Positions 24,938 to 33,907 of a DNA stretch of 36,020 nt are shown here, in pieces (the first letter of the stretch is position 1; every line of letters starts with the position of its first letter). Source of the stretch: Bacteroidales bacterium UBA1035 (lineage in GTDB: Bacteria; Bacteroidota; Bacteroidia; Bacteroidales; Dysgonomonadaceae); contig DCEG01000112.1 in the NCBI GenBank assembly GCA_002316835.1, positions 25,281 through 61,300 of the forward strand, read 5' to 3'. The translations under genes and the position numbers were made by a program. The notes beneath the pieces were generated by a model. It was not told where the DNA came from and made no database searches. It saw only the letters and a list, made by a program, of their open reading frames with translations.

Positions 24938-26884
24938 TTACCAGCCGCCAACACTACCGCCACCGCCGCCCATTCCCGAAAATCCTCCGCCAAATGAGCC
25001 GCTTCCCCAATTTCCGCCGCCCGAGTTTGATGTTTGTGGCGGAGTTGCGGCATGATTAACTGTGTTCGACAAAGTACTGTTGAGAGTATGTCCGAATCTT
25101 GCAGGATTCATAACGGTTCCTGCGAACCATGGTGGTTGATACGGTTGTGGTTGCTGCATGGCCGTTAATATGGTATTTTGAAACTTCTCACCCCAAATAT
25201 CTGCCATATCCAGTGCGATAGCATACGGCAGTAATTGCTCAAAAATTTCAGGTGTAACAGCAGGCGGATTAAAATATTGTAATTGCTTCTCTTCAGCCGT
25301 ATTCATATACATTTTCAATCCTTCTATCTGCGATTGAAGATAAAGTTTTCGTTCACCGGGACGTCTGATCAGAAAACTATACGCCAAAAGACCGACAATA
25401 ATCAACGGGAAACCGATAATAAATCCAATAGCGTTTACAGACAACTGTTTAAACGAAAAGAAAACCAGTAAACTCAACGTTCCCACAACTAAAGCTACGC
25501 CTAATACATAGCCAAACCATCTGATTCTAGATTTTTTGAGTATTTTTTGTAATATCAAAGATAAAATTACAACAATTGGAAAAGATACCAGTGCAACAAC
25601 TACAAATGTACCAATCTGATCTATGGGTTCGAACCTCACAAAATACAACAGAATTCCAAAATAAGCTATCAGCAGTATCCACGGTAAGACCATAAATTTA
25701 CGGTTAGCACCTTCTTTCAATACCAGGTTATATTGCTTATTGAGATCGTACTTAAACGAATTCATCAAATTCGCTATATCAGAACTATATTTCCCGTCAA
25801 GAACCACTTCATCCTTGTCCTTGAAAAGATCCCGCAAAACAATGCTCTCTTCCTTCGGAAGCGTATTATCGTCATCTTTGGTTTTGATAAGCGTGTAAAT
25901 CCGGTCTTTTCGACGCAGGAAAGAAGACTTTTCGGTTTCTTTGATGCGTAAAAACCCTTTCACGGCCAAGTTCACGATGGAAGGCGTAATCAGGTCATCC
26001 CAATATTTTTCTTTGTGCAGGATTCCCACACTGGCAGGAGATAATCCGTCGGGGGGAGAAAACTGAGGAATTACCACAGGTTTTGGAGGATCGATTCCGT
26101 ATTTTCGCCACGTGAAGAAATAATAGGCAAGCAACAACAAAAACACAATTGCGCTGACAATCGGCAAACCGTTTTTATCGAAAAAAGTGACCGGAACGGG
26201 TTTTGAAAATCCGCTTTCCTGCACCACCGGCTGACGAACAATACCTTTCGTAAATCCGACGGAAACGGTCAGCATTTCCTGGGGAGCGAGATTTACAGCT
26301 TCGAAATACAAGGAGCCGTCAGGCATCGTGTCAGATTTGCAATTGCTGTCAGACGAACCGTATCTTCCCGTATAACAACGGTAACTCAACACATTGGCAC
26401 CATCCGGAAGGCGGAATGTGGCACTCACGGTGTCGAGCGGATAATCGGACAGACCATTTACATTCCAGCTCAACTCGTCATAATCTTCGAAAAAACCGAC
26501 TTGTCCGACAGTTTTATAATCGATTGTGTATAAATACCAGCCGTTATCCAGAAAAACATCCCTGTTCCCGACATAAATAACCAAATCACTGCCTTCGCGT
26601 TCGGTGAAAAAGTTTTCCGGTACTCCGTCTTTTTTCACGCTTTCCACATCGTAACTCACCGATATCATCTGACCGTCTTTATCGGAGCGTCTCAACGGCA
26701 AAGCACGAGTAATCCCCCGCTTGAAAATCTCACCTCGGGCATACACACGGATGTCTTCCCAAACCGATATGTATCCAGAGGTATCGATCTCTACATCAGA
26801 ACGAAACGTATAAATCTTCTCTTCCTGAGCCATCGACAGCGTGGAAAAGAAAATTAAAAAGAAACCGAACAGAAACTTAAGCAT
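24938..26884 (-). CDS. DUF2207-family membrane protein
   Basis: 648 residues. Signal peptide MLKFLFGFFLIFFSTLSMAQ, then a beta-rich exported domain (about 20-235; YTFRSDVEIDTSGYISVWEDI is the DUF2207 start, split as YTFRSDVEID and GYISVWEDI). A membrane helix follows at about 240-258, then a cytoplasmic segment, and two or three further helices around 400-490. The C-terminus is very glycine-rich (GGGNWGSGSFGGGFSGMGG), as in TPM/DUF2207 proteins. Function is unknown, but the family is repeatedly found with LemA. Its ATG overlaps the LemA stop as TAATG, so the two are coupled. Confidence 0.88.
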   Translation of the reverse strand: MLKFLFGFFLIFFSTLSMAQEEKIYTFRSDVEIDTSGYISVWEDIRVYARGEIFKRGITRALPLRRSDKDGQMISVSYDVESVKKDGVPENFFTEREGSDLVIYVGNRDVFLDNGWYLYTIDYKTVGQVGFFEDYDELSWNVNGLSDYPLDTVSATFRLPDGANVLSYRCYTGRYGSSDSNCKSDTMPDGSLYFEAVNLAPQEMLTVSVGFTKGIVRQPVVQESGFSKPVPVTFFDKNGLPIVSAIVFLLLLAYYFFTWRKYGIDPPKPVVIPQFSPPDGLSPASVGILHKEKYWDDLITPSIVNLAVKGFLRIKETEKSSFLRRKDRIYTLIKTKDDDNTLPKEESIVLRDLFKDKDEVVLDGKYSSDIANLMNSFKYDLNKQYNLVLKEGANRKFMVLPWILLIAYFGILLYFVRFEPIDQIGTFVVVALVSFPIVVILSLILQKILKKSRIRWFGYVLGVALVVGTLSLLVFFSFKQLSVNAIGFIIGFPLIIVGLLAYSFLIRRPGERKLYLQSQIEGLKMYMNTAEEKQLQYFNPPAVTPEIFEQLLPYAIALDMADIWGEKFQNTILTAMQQPQPYQPPWFAGTVMNPARFGHTLNSTLSNTVNHAATPPQTSNSGGGNWGSGSFGGGFSGMGGGGGSVGGW

Positions 26885-27450
26885 TAGAATTTTACTTGTG
26901 GAACAGCTTTTTCAGCTTCATTTTCCAGTTCGAAGAAAAGAGATTTGGCAAAGTTGAACATTCCAGCAATGATATTGCTCGGGAAAGTATCGATAACGAT
27001 ATTCTTTTCGCGTACTGTTCCATTGTAGTATCTTCTAGATTTTTCAATATCCGATTCGATTACGCTCAGCTGGTCCTGCAATTGCAGAAAATTCTGATTG
27101 GCTTTCAGTTCGGGATATTGCTCAGCTACGGCCAATAAACGGATCAGCGCATTATTCAGGTTGTTCTCTGCTGCTTCCTGCGATTTCAAGTCGTTGGCCT
27201 GCATGGCACTTGCACGCGCTTTCGTTACGCTATCAAACGTTTCTCTTTCGTGAGTAGCATATCCTTTCACGCTTTCTACAAGGTTCGGAACTAAATCGTG
27301 ACGTTTTTTTAACTGCACATTTATTCCGCTCCACGCTTCTTCTACCAGTGTTTTGAGCTTAACTAACTTGTTGTAGATTGAAACTCCGTAAAACAAAAAA
27401 ATCAATGCTAATGCAATAATTACTATTAAAATAAGAATTCCTGCTCCCAT
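26884..27450 (-). CDS. LemA-family protein
   Basis: 188 residues from ATG at 27450 (MGAGILILIVIIALALIF...); a longer TTG reading is rejected. One N-terminal membrane helix is followed by the LemA helical domain with YNKLVKLKTLVEEAWSGINVQL, split as YNKLVKLKTLVEEAW and SGINVQLKKRHDLVPNLVE, the family hallmark. The body is helical coiled-coil-like (residues 40-180). LemA proteins are membrane-anchored with an extracytoplasmic helical bundle of unclear function. The stop overlaps the DUF2207 start by one base. A near-consensus TACCTTTA lies about 45 bp upstream of the start. Confidence 0.93.
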   Translation of the reverse strand: MGAGILILIVIIALALIFLFYGVSIYNKLVKLKTLVEEAWSGINVQLKKRHDLVPNLVESVKGYATHERETFDSVTKARASAMQANDLKSQEAAENNLNNALIRLLAVAEQYPELKANQNFLQLQDQLSVIESDIEKSRRYYNGTVREKNIVIDTFPSNIIAGMFNFAKSLFFELENEAEKAVPQVKF

Positions 27451-27611
27451 AATTGATGTAATTTTAATTGATTTAAGTTGACACAATAAAGGTATATATA
27501 TTTTTGTGATATTAAACGATTTAAAAAGAACGTTAGCAAATCAGAACAACAGATACATTTCTAAAAACAAAATTAATCCAAGGTTGTTCAATGAATTATC
27601 ACTATTTTTCT

Positions 27612-27619
27612 TAACTTTG
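27612..27619 (+). promoter_or_regulatory. -7 box upstream of the YqhD-type dehydrogenase
   Basis: TAACTTTG, matching TAnnTTTG, 37 bp before the ATG. A TTG at 27584-27586 is slightly too far to be a confident -33 element. Confidence 0.5.
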
Positions 27620-27656
27620 AATATCATAAAACTCCAATATAAATGTTATAATAAAT

Positions 27657-28799
27657 ATGAAGAACTTCATCTTTCAGAATCCCACCAAACTTATTTTTGG
27701 GAAAGGACAAATTTCAAGATTAAATGAATTAATTCCAACCGATGTAAATCTGATGGTTACTTTTGGCGGAGGCAGTGTGACAAAAAACGGCATTTACGAT
27801 CAGGTAATAGCAGCTTTGAAAGGACGCAAGTTTATAGAATTCTGGGGAATAGAAGCTAACCCTCAAGTAGAAACGTTACGAAAAGCTATTAACTTAGGCA
27901 AAAGTGAAAATATAAATTATTTACTTGCTGTGGGCGGCGGGTCGGTACTTGATGGTACCAAATTAATTGCAGCAGGTATAGCTATGGATAAAGATGCCTG
28001 GGATATCGTATTACAAGGTTATGCAGCAGATCAAATTCCATATGCATCAGTCCTCACTGTACCGGCAACGGGGTCAGAAATGAATCGGGCATCGGTGATT
28101 ACGCGAGAAGAAACACAAGAGAAATACGGGTGGATGGGCACATATCCAAAGTTTTCGATTCTCGATCCAGAAGTTACTTACTCACTTTCAGAATATCAGG
28201 TAGCTTGTGGACTAGCCGATGCTTTTACACATGTCTTAGAGCAATATCTTACTACTCCCGGACAATCACGATTGATGGATCGTTGGGCAGAAGGCGTATT
28301 GCTTTCGGTAAAGGAAATCTCTCCAAAAATTAAGGAGAATCCTTGCGATTATGACTTGATGGCCGATTACATGCTGGCTGCCACATTAGCTCTGAACGAT
28401 TTTATCCGGATGGGTGTAACGGAAGATTGGGTAACTCACCAGATTGGTCACGAACTAACCGCTTTGCATGGTGTTACACACGGACATTCACTCGCAATCG
28501 TAATGCCAGGCACACTTCGTGTTCTGAAAGAACAAAAACACGATAAACTATTACAATACGGCGAGCGCATCTTCGGAATTACAGAAGGTAACAAACAAGA
28601 ACGCGTGGATAAGGCAATTGAAAAAACCGAGGAGTTTTACAGATCGTTGGGTTTAACGACACGGTTATCCGAAGAAAATATAGGTGAAGAAACCATCGAA
28701 ATTATCCGTACTCGATTCAACGAACGCAGCGCAGCTTTCGGCGAAAACGGTAACGTTACCGGCGATGTAGCGAAAGAGATCCTAACTAGCTGTTTATAA
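27657..28799 (+). CDS. Iron-containing alcohol dehydrogenase, YqhD/butanol dehydrogenase type
   Basis: 380 residues. Group III metal-dependent alcohol dehydrogenase, probably NADPH-dependent, reducing aldehydes to alcohols in fermentation or aldehyde detoxification. The N-domain has the nucleotide-binding FGGGSVTKNGIYDQV and VGGGSVLDGTK motifs typical of YqhD. The metal ligands are Asp188 and His192 (GLADAFTHVLEQY) and His261 and His275 (THQIGHEL...HGVTHGH), with the family's spacing of 4 and 14. The gene stands alone with its own -7 box and a hairpin after the stop. Confidence 0.94.
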   Translation: MKNFIFQNPTKLIFGKGQISRLNELIPTDVNLMVTFGGGSVTKNGIYDQVIAALKGRKFIEFWGIEANPQVETLRKAINLGKSENINYLLAVGGGSVLDGTKLIAAGIAMDKDAWDIVLQGYAADQIPYASVLTVPATGSEMNRASVITREETQEKYGWMGTYPKFSILDPEVTYSLSEYQVACGLADAFTHVLEQYLTTPGQSRLMDRWAEGVLLSVKEISPKIKENPCDYDLMADYMLAATLALNDFIRMGVTEDWVTHQIGHELTALHGVTHGHSLAIVMPGTLRVLKEQKHDKLLQYGERIFGITEGNKQERVDKAIEKTEEFYRSLGLTTRLSEENIGEETIEIIRTRFNERSAAFGENGNVTGDVAKEILTSCL

Positions 28800-28833
28800 A
28801 ACACTTACAGCAGCAACCTCAATAGAAAAACTT

Positions 28834-28895
28834 GTAATCAAATACCCTACCTGCTTTAGACAAGCAGGTAGGATAAAATGAAGACCTGTGATTAC
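28834..28895. terminator. Nested hairpin between convergent YqhD-type gene and murF
   Basis: Perfect inner stem CCTACCTGCTT (28846-28856) / AAGCAGGTAGG (28862-28872) with a 5-nt loop, plus outer arms GTAATCA (28834-28840) / TGATTAC (28889-28895). It probably terminates both genes, although no long T-run follows the inner stem. The inner arm resembles small dispersed CAGGTAGG-type repeats. Confidence 0.5.
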
Positions 28896-28918
28896 CTTTT
28901 AAATGGCCTAATTAATTC

Positions 28919-30232
28919 TTACAAAAAAGGTATTGTTCTCTCCAGGTGCACAGAATTTGAACCTTTTAACAATGCATAATACCCATTTAGCGGGTCTTGT
29001 TTCAATTGTTCTATCAACTGCTCTACGGTTTCAAATGCCTGCGTGTTAGTCAAATCTCTTACATTTATACCATTAGAAACAAAAATCGAGCCTACCAGAT
29101 AAATTTTATCAAACGATTGTTGCCGTAAATACTCCAGCATCTTCTTATGTTCTTCTTCGGCGATGGGTCCTAACTCTTTCATCTCTCCCAGAATAACTGC
29201 TTTTGGCAAATCGGATTTAATTTTTGAAAAGAAATCCAACATCGCTTTCATACTGGTGGGATTAGCATTATATGCATCGATAATAAGATCGTTGTGTTTA
29301 GTGCGCTCAAATTGCGAACGATTATTTTTCGGCTCGTATGCCTCAAGAGCATCACTGATACACTCAGCATTTATTCCGAAATATTTACCAACAGCTGCTG
29401 CGGCAAGTGCATTATCAAGATTATACTCTCCCACCAGGTGCGTTTTCACGCGATACGGGTGCTCAAAAAAGTTCCAGTCGAAATTTAAAAAAGGCGTTTC
29501 AGCTGACAACGTTCCCGAAACAAACAGATTAGGATTATCACGGCCGTACAAAATACGATCCATTCCTTCCGACATCTCGTTCAGTATAAAATTATCCTTG
29601 TTTACAAACACTTTACCCTCATGTTCTCGAATAAAATCGTAAAGTTCACACTTGGTTCTAATCACATTCTCTAATGATCCGAATCCTTCGATATGAGCCT
29701 TTCCAATATTGGTAATCAATCCGATATTGGGCTCGGCAATGTTGCACAATTCACGAATCTCTCCGGGATGATTGGCACCCATTTCTATTACACCAATCTC
29801 GTGAGACTTATTTATCGACAGTAATGTTAACGGAACTCCTATATGATTATTGAAATTACCTTGTGTGAAAGCCACATTAAACCCTTTGGATAGGATTACG
29901 GCAATCAATTCTTTCGTAGTAGTTTTACCGTTGGTACCCGTAATTCCCACAATAGTTATCTTGAGTTTCTTACGGTGATAATTGGCGAGCTTCTGCAAGG
30001 TTTCCAGTACATTTCCCACTACTATAACTCTCGGATCTTCCGGTTTTCCTTCTTCCCGCTCATCCACCACAGCATAAGCGCAACCTTTCTCAAGCGCACT
30101 TTCAGCAAATAAATTTCCGTTGAAATGGTCACCTTTAAGCGCGAAGAAAATAGAACCGAAAGGACAAACCCGCGAATCGGTAGTAACTACCGGATGTTTT
30201 AAATATATATTGTATAATTTTGATATTTCCAT
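28919..30232 (-). CDS. murF: UDP-MurNAc-tripeptide-D-alanyl-D-alanine ligase
   Basis: 437 residues, normal for MurF. It adds D-Ala-D-Ala to the UDP-MurNAc-tripeptide, the last cytoplasmic peptide step of peptidoglycan synthesis. The N-terminal UDP-binding domain contains VTTDSRVCPFGSIFFALKG (split as TTDSRVCPFGSIFFALKG). The central Mur ligase has P-loop GITGTNGKTTTKEL, GNFNNHIGVPLTLL, and EMGANHPGEI. The C-terminal domain has IIDAYNANPTSMKAML. It starts 6 bp after the stop of the cysteine peptidase on the same strand. Confidence 0.97.
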   Translation of the reverse strand: MEISKLYNIYLKHPVVTTDSRVCPFGSIFFALKGDHFNGNLFAESALEKGCAYAVVDEREEGKPEDPRVIVVGNVLETLQKLANYHRKKLKITIVGITGTNGKTTTKELIAVILSKGFNVAFTQGNFNNHIGVPLTLLSINKSHEIGVIEMGANHPGEIRELCNIAEPNIGLITNIGKAHIEGFGSLENVIRTKCELYDFIREHEGKVFVNKDNFILNEMSEGMDRILYGRDNPNLFVSGTLSAETPFLNFDWNFFEHPYRVKTHLVGEYNLDNALAAAAVGKYFGINAECISDALEAYEPKNNRSQFERTKHNDLIIDAYNANPTSMKAMLDFFSKIKSDLPKAVILGEMKELGPIAEEEHKKMLEYLRQQSFDKIYLVGSIFVSNGINVRDLTNTQAFETVEQLIEQLKQDPLNGYYALLKGSNSVHLERTIPFL

Positions 30233-30238
30233 AAAAGT

Positions 30239-31411
30239 TTACAGTTTTAGTTTACCTGCAATCTCTTTCGGAAGCGACGCCTTATTGATAACGATACTCA
30301 GCGTTTTATAACGGACAAAAGCTTCAGAAGCGTACCAGATTCCTTCATACGGCCCGGTTTTGCCCCAGGAATTTTTCACCATGTAGTATTTGTTCCCATT
30401 CTGGTCCTTGGCAATACCATAGATATGCATACCATGATCATCGGTTGTTTGATAATTGTCGTATGCCAGTTGACGCATTTCCTGTGTGATAGCTTTTTCT
30501 TTCAACATTTCAGATCCAATCTTGTTCGCGATAGTTGATCGTCTTTCACGTTCAGACAATCCAAGCCATTTTGCCTGATCGGTTCCGGCATTCTCAGCAG
30601 CGTTTTCGTCGGGAACAATAGCAATACCCTGACGCGAAAATCCGCCCTCACTCACGTCCGATGCCCAAGCAACGGTGTATCCGTTCAAAATAGCATTATC
30701 AATTGCTGCCATCATCTCATCCACAGGCAGATTATAGGAGTTTGCCCAGCGCCAGTTATCGGGAACTTCAATGGGAAATGGTTTGTGAAAAGGTTGATGA
30801 GTGAACGAAGTTATCGAAATGTAATCATTCTCATTCAATCCCAAAAAGTCTCTAAAAGATTGTGGAGTGTAAGTTTTTCCATTATAGTTGAATGAGGCTG
30901 GTTTTTCACTCAAATAAGCGTCTAAAATACCTTTGAACCCTTTATTCCAAACCGTTGAAATATTGTTATTCCCAATAATTCCTTTCATGTAACCGTTTAA
31001 AACTTTATCCATTTCACCGTGATCATGACGTTCTGCACCCTCAAGCAACCCGGTATAAATTTCATCGGGAACAATACCGTATTCGTCAAGCGTTTCAATC
31101 ACATCGGCAAACGATCCGCCGGGTGCAAAATTCAGGTTCCCGTGTGTGCGGGCAAATTTATCGGCTTTATCTTCGTAATTTCTTCTCACGATATACATTT
31201 CAGACAGATCAAACGTTCCCTTACCTTTTCGCAGCAGCTCAGACTCTAAAAAGCTCACTCCCGAAAAGCTCCAGCAGGTACTTGTACTTGCCTGATTTTT
31301 TATGGACGTTATGGGATTTTCTTTGACAACCGTAAAAGTATAAACCGAATTTTGTGAAAAAAGAGACAGAGAAACAAAAAAAACAACAACAATTAAAGTT
31401 AACTTATTCAT
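30239..31411 (-). CDS. Exported C1B cysteine peptidase (bleomycin hydrolase/PepC-like)
   Basis: 390 residues with a signal peptide (MNKLTLIVVVFFVSLSLFSQ), so it is a secreted or periplasmic relative of the aminopeptidase C/bleomycin hydrolase family, whose best-known members are cytoplasmic. Catalytic residues: Gln40 and Cys46 in NQASTSTCWSFSG, the His in DDHGMHIYGI and the Asn in MVKNSWG. The insert regions between Cys and His are long, as in C1B enzymes. It is followed by murF after 6 bp, so they share a transcript. Role is probably peptide trimming at the envelope; this is inferred from family. Confidence 0.9.
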   Translation of the reverse strand: MNKLTLIVVVFFVSLSLFSQNSVYTFTVVKENPITSIKNQASTSTCWSFSGVSFLESELLRKGKGTFDLSEMYIVRRNYEDKADKFARTHGNLNFAPGGSFADVIETLDEYGIVPDEIYTGLLEGAERHDHGEMDKVLNGYMKGIIGNNNISTVWNKGFKGILDAYLSEKPASFNYNGKTYTPQSFRDFLGLNENDYISITSFTHQPFHKPFPIEVPDNWRWANSYNLPVDEMMAAIDNAILNGYTVAWASDVSEGGFSRQGIAIVPDENAAENAGTDQAKWLGLSERERRSTIANKIGSEMLKEKAITQEMRQLAYDNYQTTDDHGMHIYGIAKDQNGNKYYMVKNSWGKTGPYEGIWYASEAFVRYKTLSIVINKASLPKEIAGKLKL

Positions 31412-31446
31412 AATGTTTATTTTTTTGGGTTATTTTATTGGATACA

Positions 31447-31454
31447 CAAAGTTA
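31447..31454 (-). promoter_or_regulatory. -7 box upstream of the C1B peptidase-murF unit
   Basis: Minus-strand TAACTTTG, matching TAnnTTTG, 36 bp before the peptidase ATG. No convincing -33. Confidence 0.5.
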
Positions 31455-31518
31455 ACTTAAAAAGAGAAATAGGACTTTATTTTTACGTCAATAAATAGCT
31501 AAAAAAGTAAAAAAAATG

Positions 31519-31526
31519 TACCTTTG
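31519..31526 (+). promoter_or_regulatory. -7 box upstream of the membrane protein-RNase H unit
   Basis: TACCTTTG, matching TAnnTTTG, 28 bp before the ATG at 31554. Divergent to the box at 31447-31454 with about 64 bp between them. Confidence 0.6.
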
Positions 31527-31553
31527 GCATCGGAATCGTAAAACTGAATTTAT

Positions 31554-32003
31554 ATGAATGACCTACAACCCAAAAAGAAAAGAAGCAAAAAATGGCTCGG
31601 ATGGTTCTTTGGAATTATCCTTGTTGCGCTTGCCGTATTTGTGTATGTTCGCTACTATTATGTTTTTGGCACGGGTGTAAAATCGGGAGAATTGAATTAT
31701 CTGGTATACAAAGGTGTGGTTTTCAAAACTTACGAAGGAAAACTCATCCAAACCGGATTCAGGGCAGATAAACCTGGCGGATTACAGTCGAACCAATTTG
31801 ATTTTTCGGTTGAAGACAAAGGAATTGCTGAAAAGCTTATGCTATCGAGTGGAAAAAACGTGCAACTTCATTACAAAGAATTTTTCGCACCTATTCCCTG
31901 GCGCGGATATACTAAATTTATAGTTGACAGCATTATCGCGATCGAAGAACCGCGTCCCGAACTCCAACAAGAGATTGCACCGTATGTTTTAGACACGATG
32001 TAA
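31554..32003 (+). CDS. Single-pass membrane protein of unknown function
   Basis: 149 residues. Basic N-terminus (MNDLQPKKKRSKKW), then one membrane helix (about residues 15-33), then a 115-residue probably extracytoplasmic domain with YYYVFGTGVKSGELNYLVYKG (split as YVFGTGVKSGELNYLVYKG), VFKTYEGKLIQTGF and VQLHYKEFFAPIPWRG. I recognise this as a conserved Bacteroidales protein, sometimes annotated as a 6-phosphogluconate dehydrogenase, which its sequence does not support. Function unknown. Its stop overlaps the RNase H start as TAATG. Confidence 0.85.
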   Translation: MNDLQPKKKRSKKWLGWFFGIILVALAVFVYVRYYYVFGTGVKSGELNYLVYKGVVFKTYEGKLIQTGFRADKPGGLQSNQFDFSVEDKGIAEKLMLSSGKNVQLHYKEFFAPIPWRGYTKFIVDSIIAIEEPRPELQQEIAPYVLDTM

Positions 32004-32626
32004 TGGCGAAAAAAAAATTCTATGTAGTTTGGCAAGGTGTTGAGCCGGGCGTTTATTCGTCGTGGGACGAATGTAAGGCACAGGTATCGGGTTTTGAAAA
32101 TGCCCGGTACAAATCTTTTGATACACAGGAAGAAGCCAACGCTGCTTTTAACGATAACCCCTGGAAACACATTGGGAAAACTGAAAAGAAAACGCGTAAA
32201 ATAGTTCCGGGAACGACTAAATTTCTACAAGAAAGTATTGCCGTAGATGCTGCGTGCAGCGGAAACCCCGGGTTAATGGAATACCGGGGTGTTTTTATAG
32301 CCGATGGCGTGGAGATTTTTCATGTTGGTCCGTTAAAAGACGGAACAAACAACGTCGGCGAATTTTTGGCCATCGTTCACGCACTGGCTCTGTTAAAACA
32401 GAAAAACAGCAATATTCCCATCTATTCCGATAGCGTGAACGCCATGAAATGGGTAACAAGAAAAAAGTGTAATACCAAACTGGAAAAAACCAAGAACAAC
32501 CTGCCTATCTTCGATCTTATCACCCGAGCAGAAAAATGGTTATCGGAAAACACATACGAAAACCCGGTTATTAAATGGGAAACCGATAATTGGGGCGAAA
32601 TTCCTGCGGATTTTGGGAGAAAATAA
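32003..32626 (+). CDS. Ribonuclease HI with N-terminal viroplasmin/HBD domain
   Basis: 207 residues. Residues 1-60 form the viroplasmin-like hybrid-binding domain (KKFYVVWQGVEPGVYSSWDEC is its start; the motif is FYVVWQGVEPGVYSSWDEC), which binds RNA/DNA hybrids. Residues about 75-207 are the RNase H fold. The catalytic acidic residues are visible as Asp in AVDAACSGNPG, Glu in NNVGEFLAIVH, Asp in IYSDSVNAM and a late acidic residue in ETDNWGEIPADFGR. It removes RNA from RNA/DNA hybrids such as R-loops and Okazaki primers. It is coupled to the upstream membrane protein by a TAATG overlap. Called rnhA-type, not named further. Confidence 0.92.
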   Translation: MAKKKFYVVWQGVEPGVYSSWDECKAQVSGFENARYKSFDTQEEANAAFNDNPWKHIGKTEKKTRKIVPGTTKFLQESIAVDAACSGNPGLMEYRGVFIADGVEIFHVGPLKDGTNNVGEFLAIVHALALLKQKNSNIPIYSDSVNAMKWVTRKKCNTKLEKTKNNLPIFDLITRAEKWLSENTYENPVIKWETDNWGEIPADFGRK

Positions 32627-32739
32627 GCCAATTTAAGATTTGAGATTTCGGAGAAAATGTGATAGAATTGCGAAACACCAACATAGCCCAAAATACGTTA
32701 AAAATACTAATTTGTATTATCTTAAACCAATTATTTAGT

Positions 32740-32747
32740 TACTTTTG
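32740..32747 (+). promoter_or_regulatory. Possible -7 box for the accessory cassette
   Basis: TACTTTTG, matching TAnnTTTG, about 100 bp before the ATG at 32848. A TTTG at 32711-32714 is slightly too far upstream to be confident. It would give an unusually long leader of about 95 nt. Confidence 0.4.
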
Positions 32748-32847
32748 CTTTAGGTTTAATATTTATTTGTCTCTATTTAGTTAGAAAGGAATTGTCTCTG
32801 TTGATTGAAAATGAATATGAAAATAAAAAATCCTAAATTATGATTTT

Positions 32848-33576
32848 ATGAATGAAAGAAAATATCCAAAAAGTATTGAACCCTGCCCGATTCTTGAAGC
32901 AACAGTTGAATTAAGATGTAGATTTTCAATACCAGGAGATGCTATTATTGGTATTATTTTTAACGAATTCCGAGAAGAATTTACTCTAAGTGGATTACCC
33001 ATAAATCAAATTCCAATTGAAGTTCGCAAAGTAGATCCTAATTTGAGACATAAACCAACCCATAGATTTATAAGTAAAGAAAATAACAATCTAATCATTG
33101 ACATTGGTATCGATGTTATATTATTTACATATGTTTTAAAATATGATGGATGGAACATATTTAAACCTTTCATAGAGAATTCATTGAAAAAGATATTAAA
33201 TCTGCAAATCATTGCTGAAATTGAATATTTGAGTTTGAGGTATTTAGATTTTTTCCAAAATAATATTTTTGATAATATAGTTCTATCAGCAACATTTAAT
33301 AACAAATCGATAGGAAGTACCCCAACTGTTATTAGAACAGAAATTCACGAAAATAATATTGCTCATGTACTACAAATTGCAAATAATGTTCATGTTGAAA
33401 ATCCAATAGTTAATTCTGATGGTTCTATAATTGACATAACATCTGTTCTACGCTTACGCCTAATAGATAACAGCACTATTTTTCTTTTTATAGAAAGTTT
33501 ACATACTGAACAGAAGAAAATATTTTTTTCTTTATTTTCCTTTGAATTTTTACAGACACTAAATCCTAAATATTAA
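32848..33576 (+). CDS. TIGR04255-like protein of accessory cassette
   Basis: 242 residues. The N-terminus (YPKSIEPCPILEATVELRCRF; key part PILEATVELR) and the central YDGWNIFKPFIENSLKK resemble the sporadically distributed TIGR04255 family, whose function is not known to me. No catalytic motif, membrane helix or signal peptide is seen. Codon use is far more AT-rich than in the flanking RNase H and TatD genes, and the product is rich in Asn and Ile. It is the first of three same-strand genes (10 bp to the next), an arrangement that looks horizontally acquired. The family call is from memory of its pattern. Confidence 0.7.
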   Translation: MNERKYPKSIEPCPILEATVELRCRFSIPGDAIIGIIFNEFREEFTLSGLPINQIPIEVRKVDPNLRHKPTHRFISKENNNLIIDIGIDVILFTYVLKYDGWNIFKPFIENSLKKILNLQIIAEIEYLSLRYLDFFQNNIFDNIVLSATFNNKSIGSTPTVIRTEIHENNIAHVLQIANNVHVENPIVNSDGSIIDITSVLRLRLIDNSTIFLFIESLHTEQKKIFFSLFSFEFLQTLNPKY

Positions 33577-33586
33577 ATTAAATATT

Positions 33587-33907
33587 ATGAGAGAAAGTAT
33601 TACAATAAAAAACTCATTAGGCATTTATCCTTATATTATGATTATGTTAGGAGTAAATGGAGTTTTTACTGAAGGTAGCCAAACTGCTCTTTTTCCAGAG
33701 ATCAAAACATACAACACTGTAAAACAACACATTGAAATACCGTCGATTGATTTTGGAGTGCCTTATGTAACAATGAATGCAAGTACCGAATCTCATTATG
33801 ACAAAGATATTATTCATAATTTTATTTCATCAATATTAAAAAATACAAAGCCTTTAGATGCTGATATTGCAGAATTCGTTTCTGAAAACTTTTGGGATTT
33901 AATATGA
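33587..33907 (+). CDS. 106-residue hypothetical protein of accessory cassette
   Basis: 106 residues, not recognised. It starts IYPYIMIMLGVNGVFTEGSQTALFPE (key part IYPYIMIMLGVNG), a short hydrophobic stretch too short for a confident membrane helix, then a polar C-terminal half ending ISSILKNTKPLDADIAEFV, probably helical. Its TGA stop is at 33905-33907 and overlaps the next gene's ATG (33904-33906) as ATGA, so the two are translationally coupled. AT-rich like its neighbours. The size and coupling would fit an adaptor or immunity-like partner, but this is only a guess. Confidence 0.7.
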   Translation: MRESITIKNSLGIYPYIMIMLGVNGVFTEGSQTALFPEIKTYNTVKQHIEIPSIDFGVPYVTMNASTESHYDKDIIHNFISSILKNTKPLDADIAEFVSENFWDLI

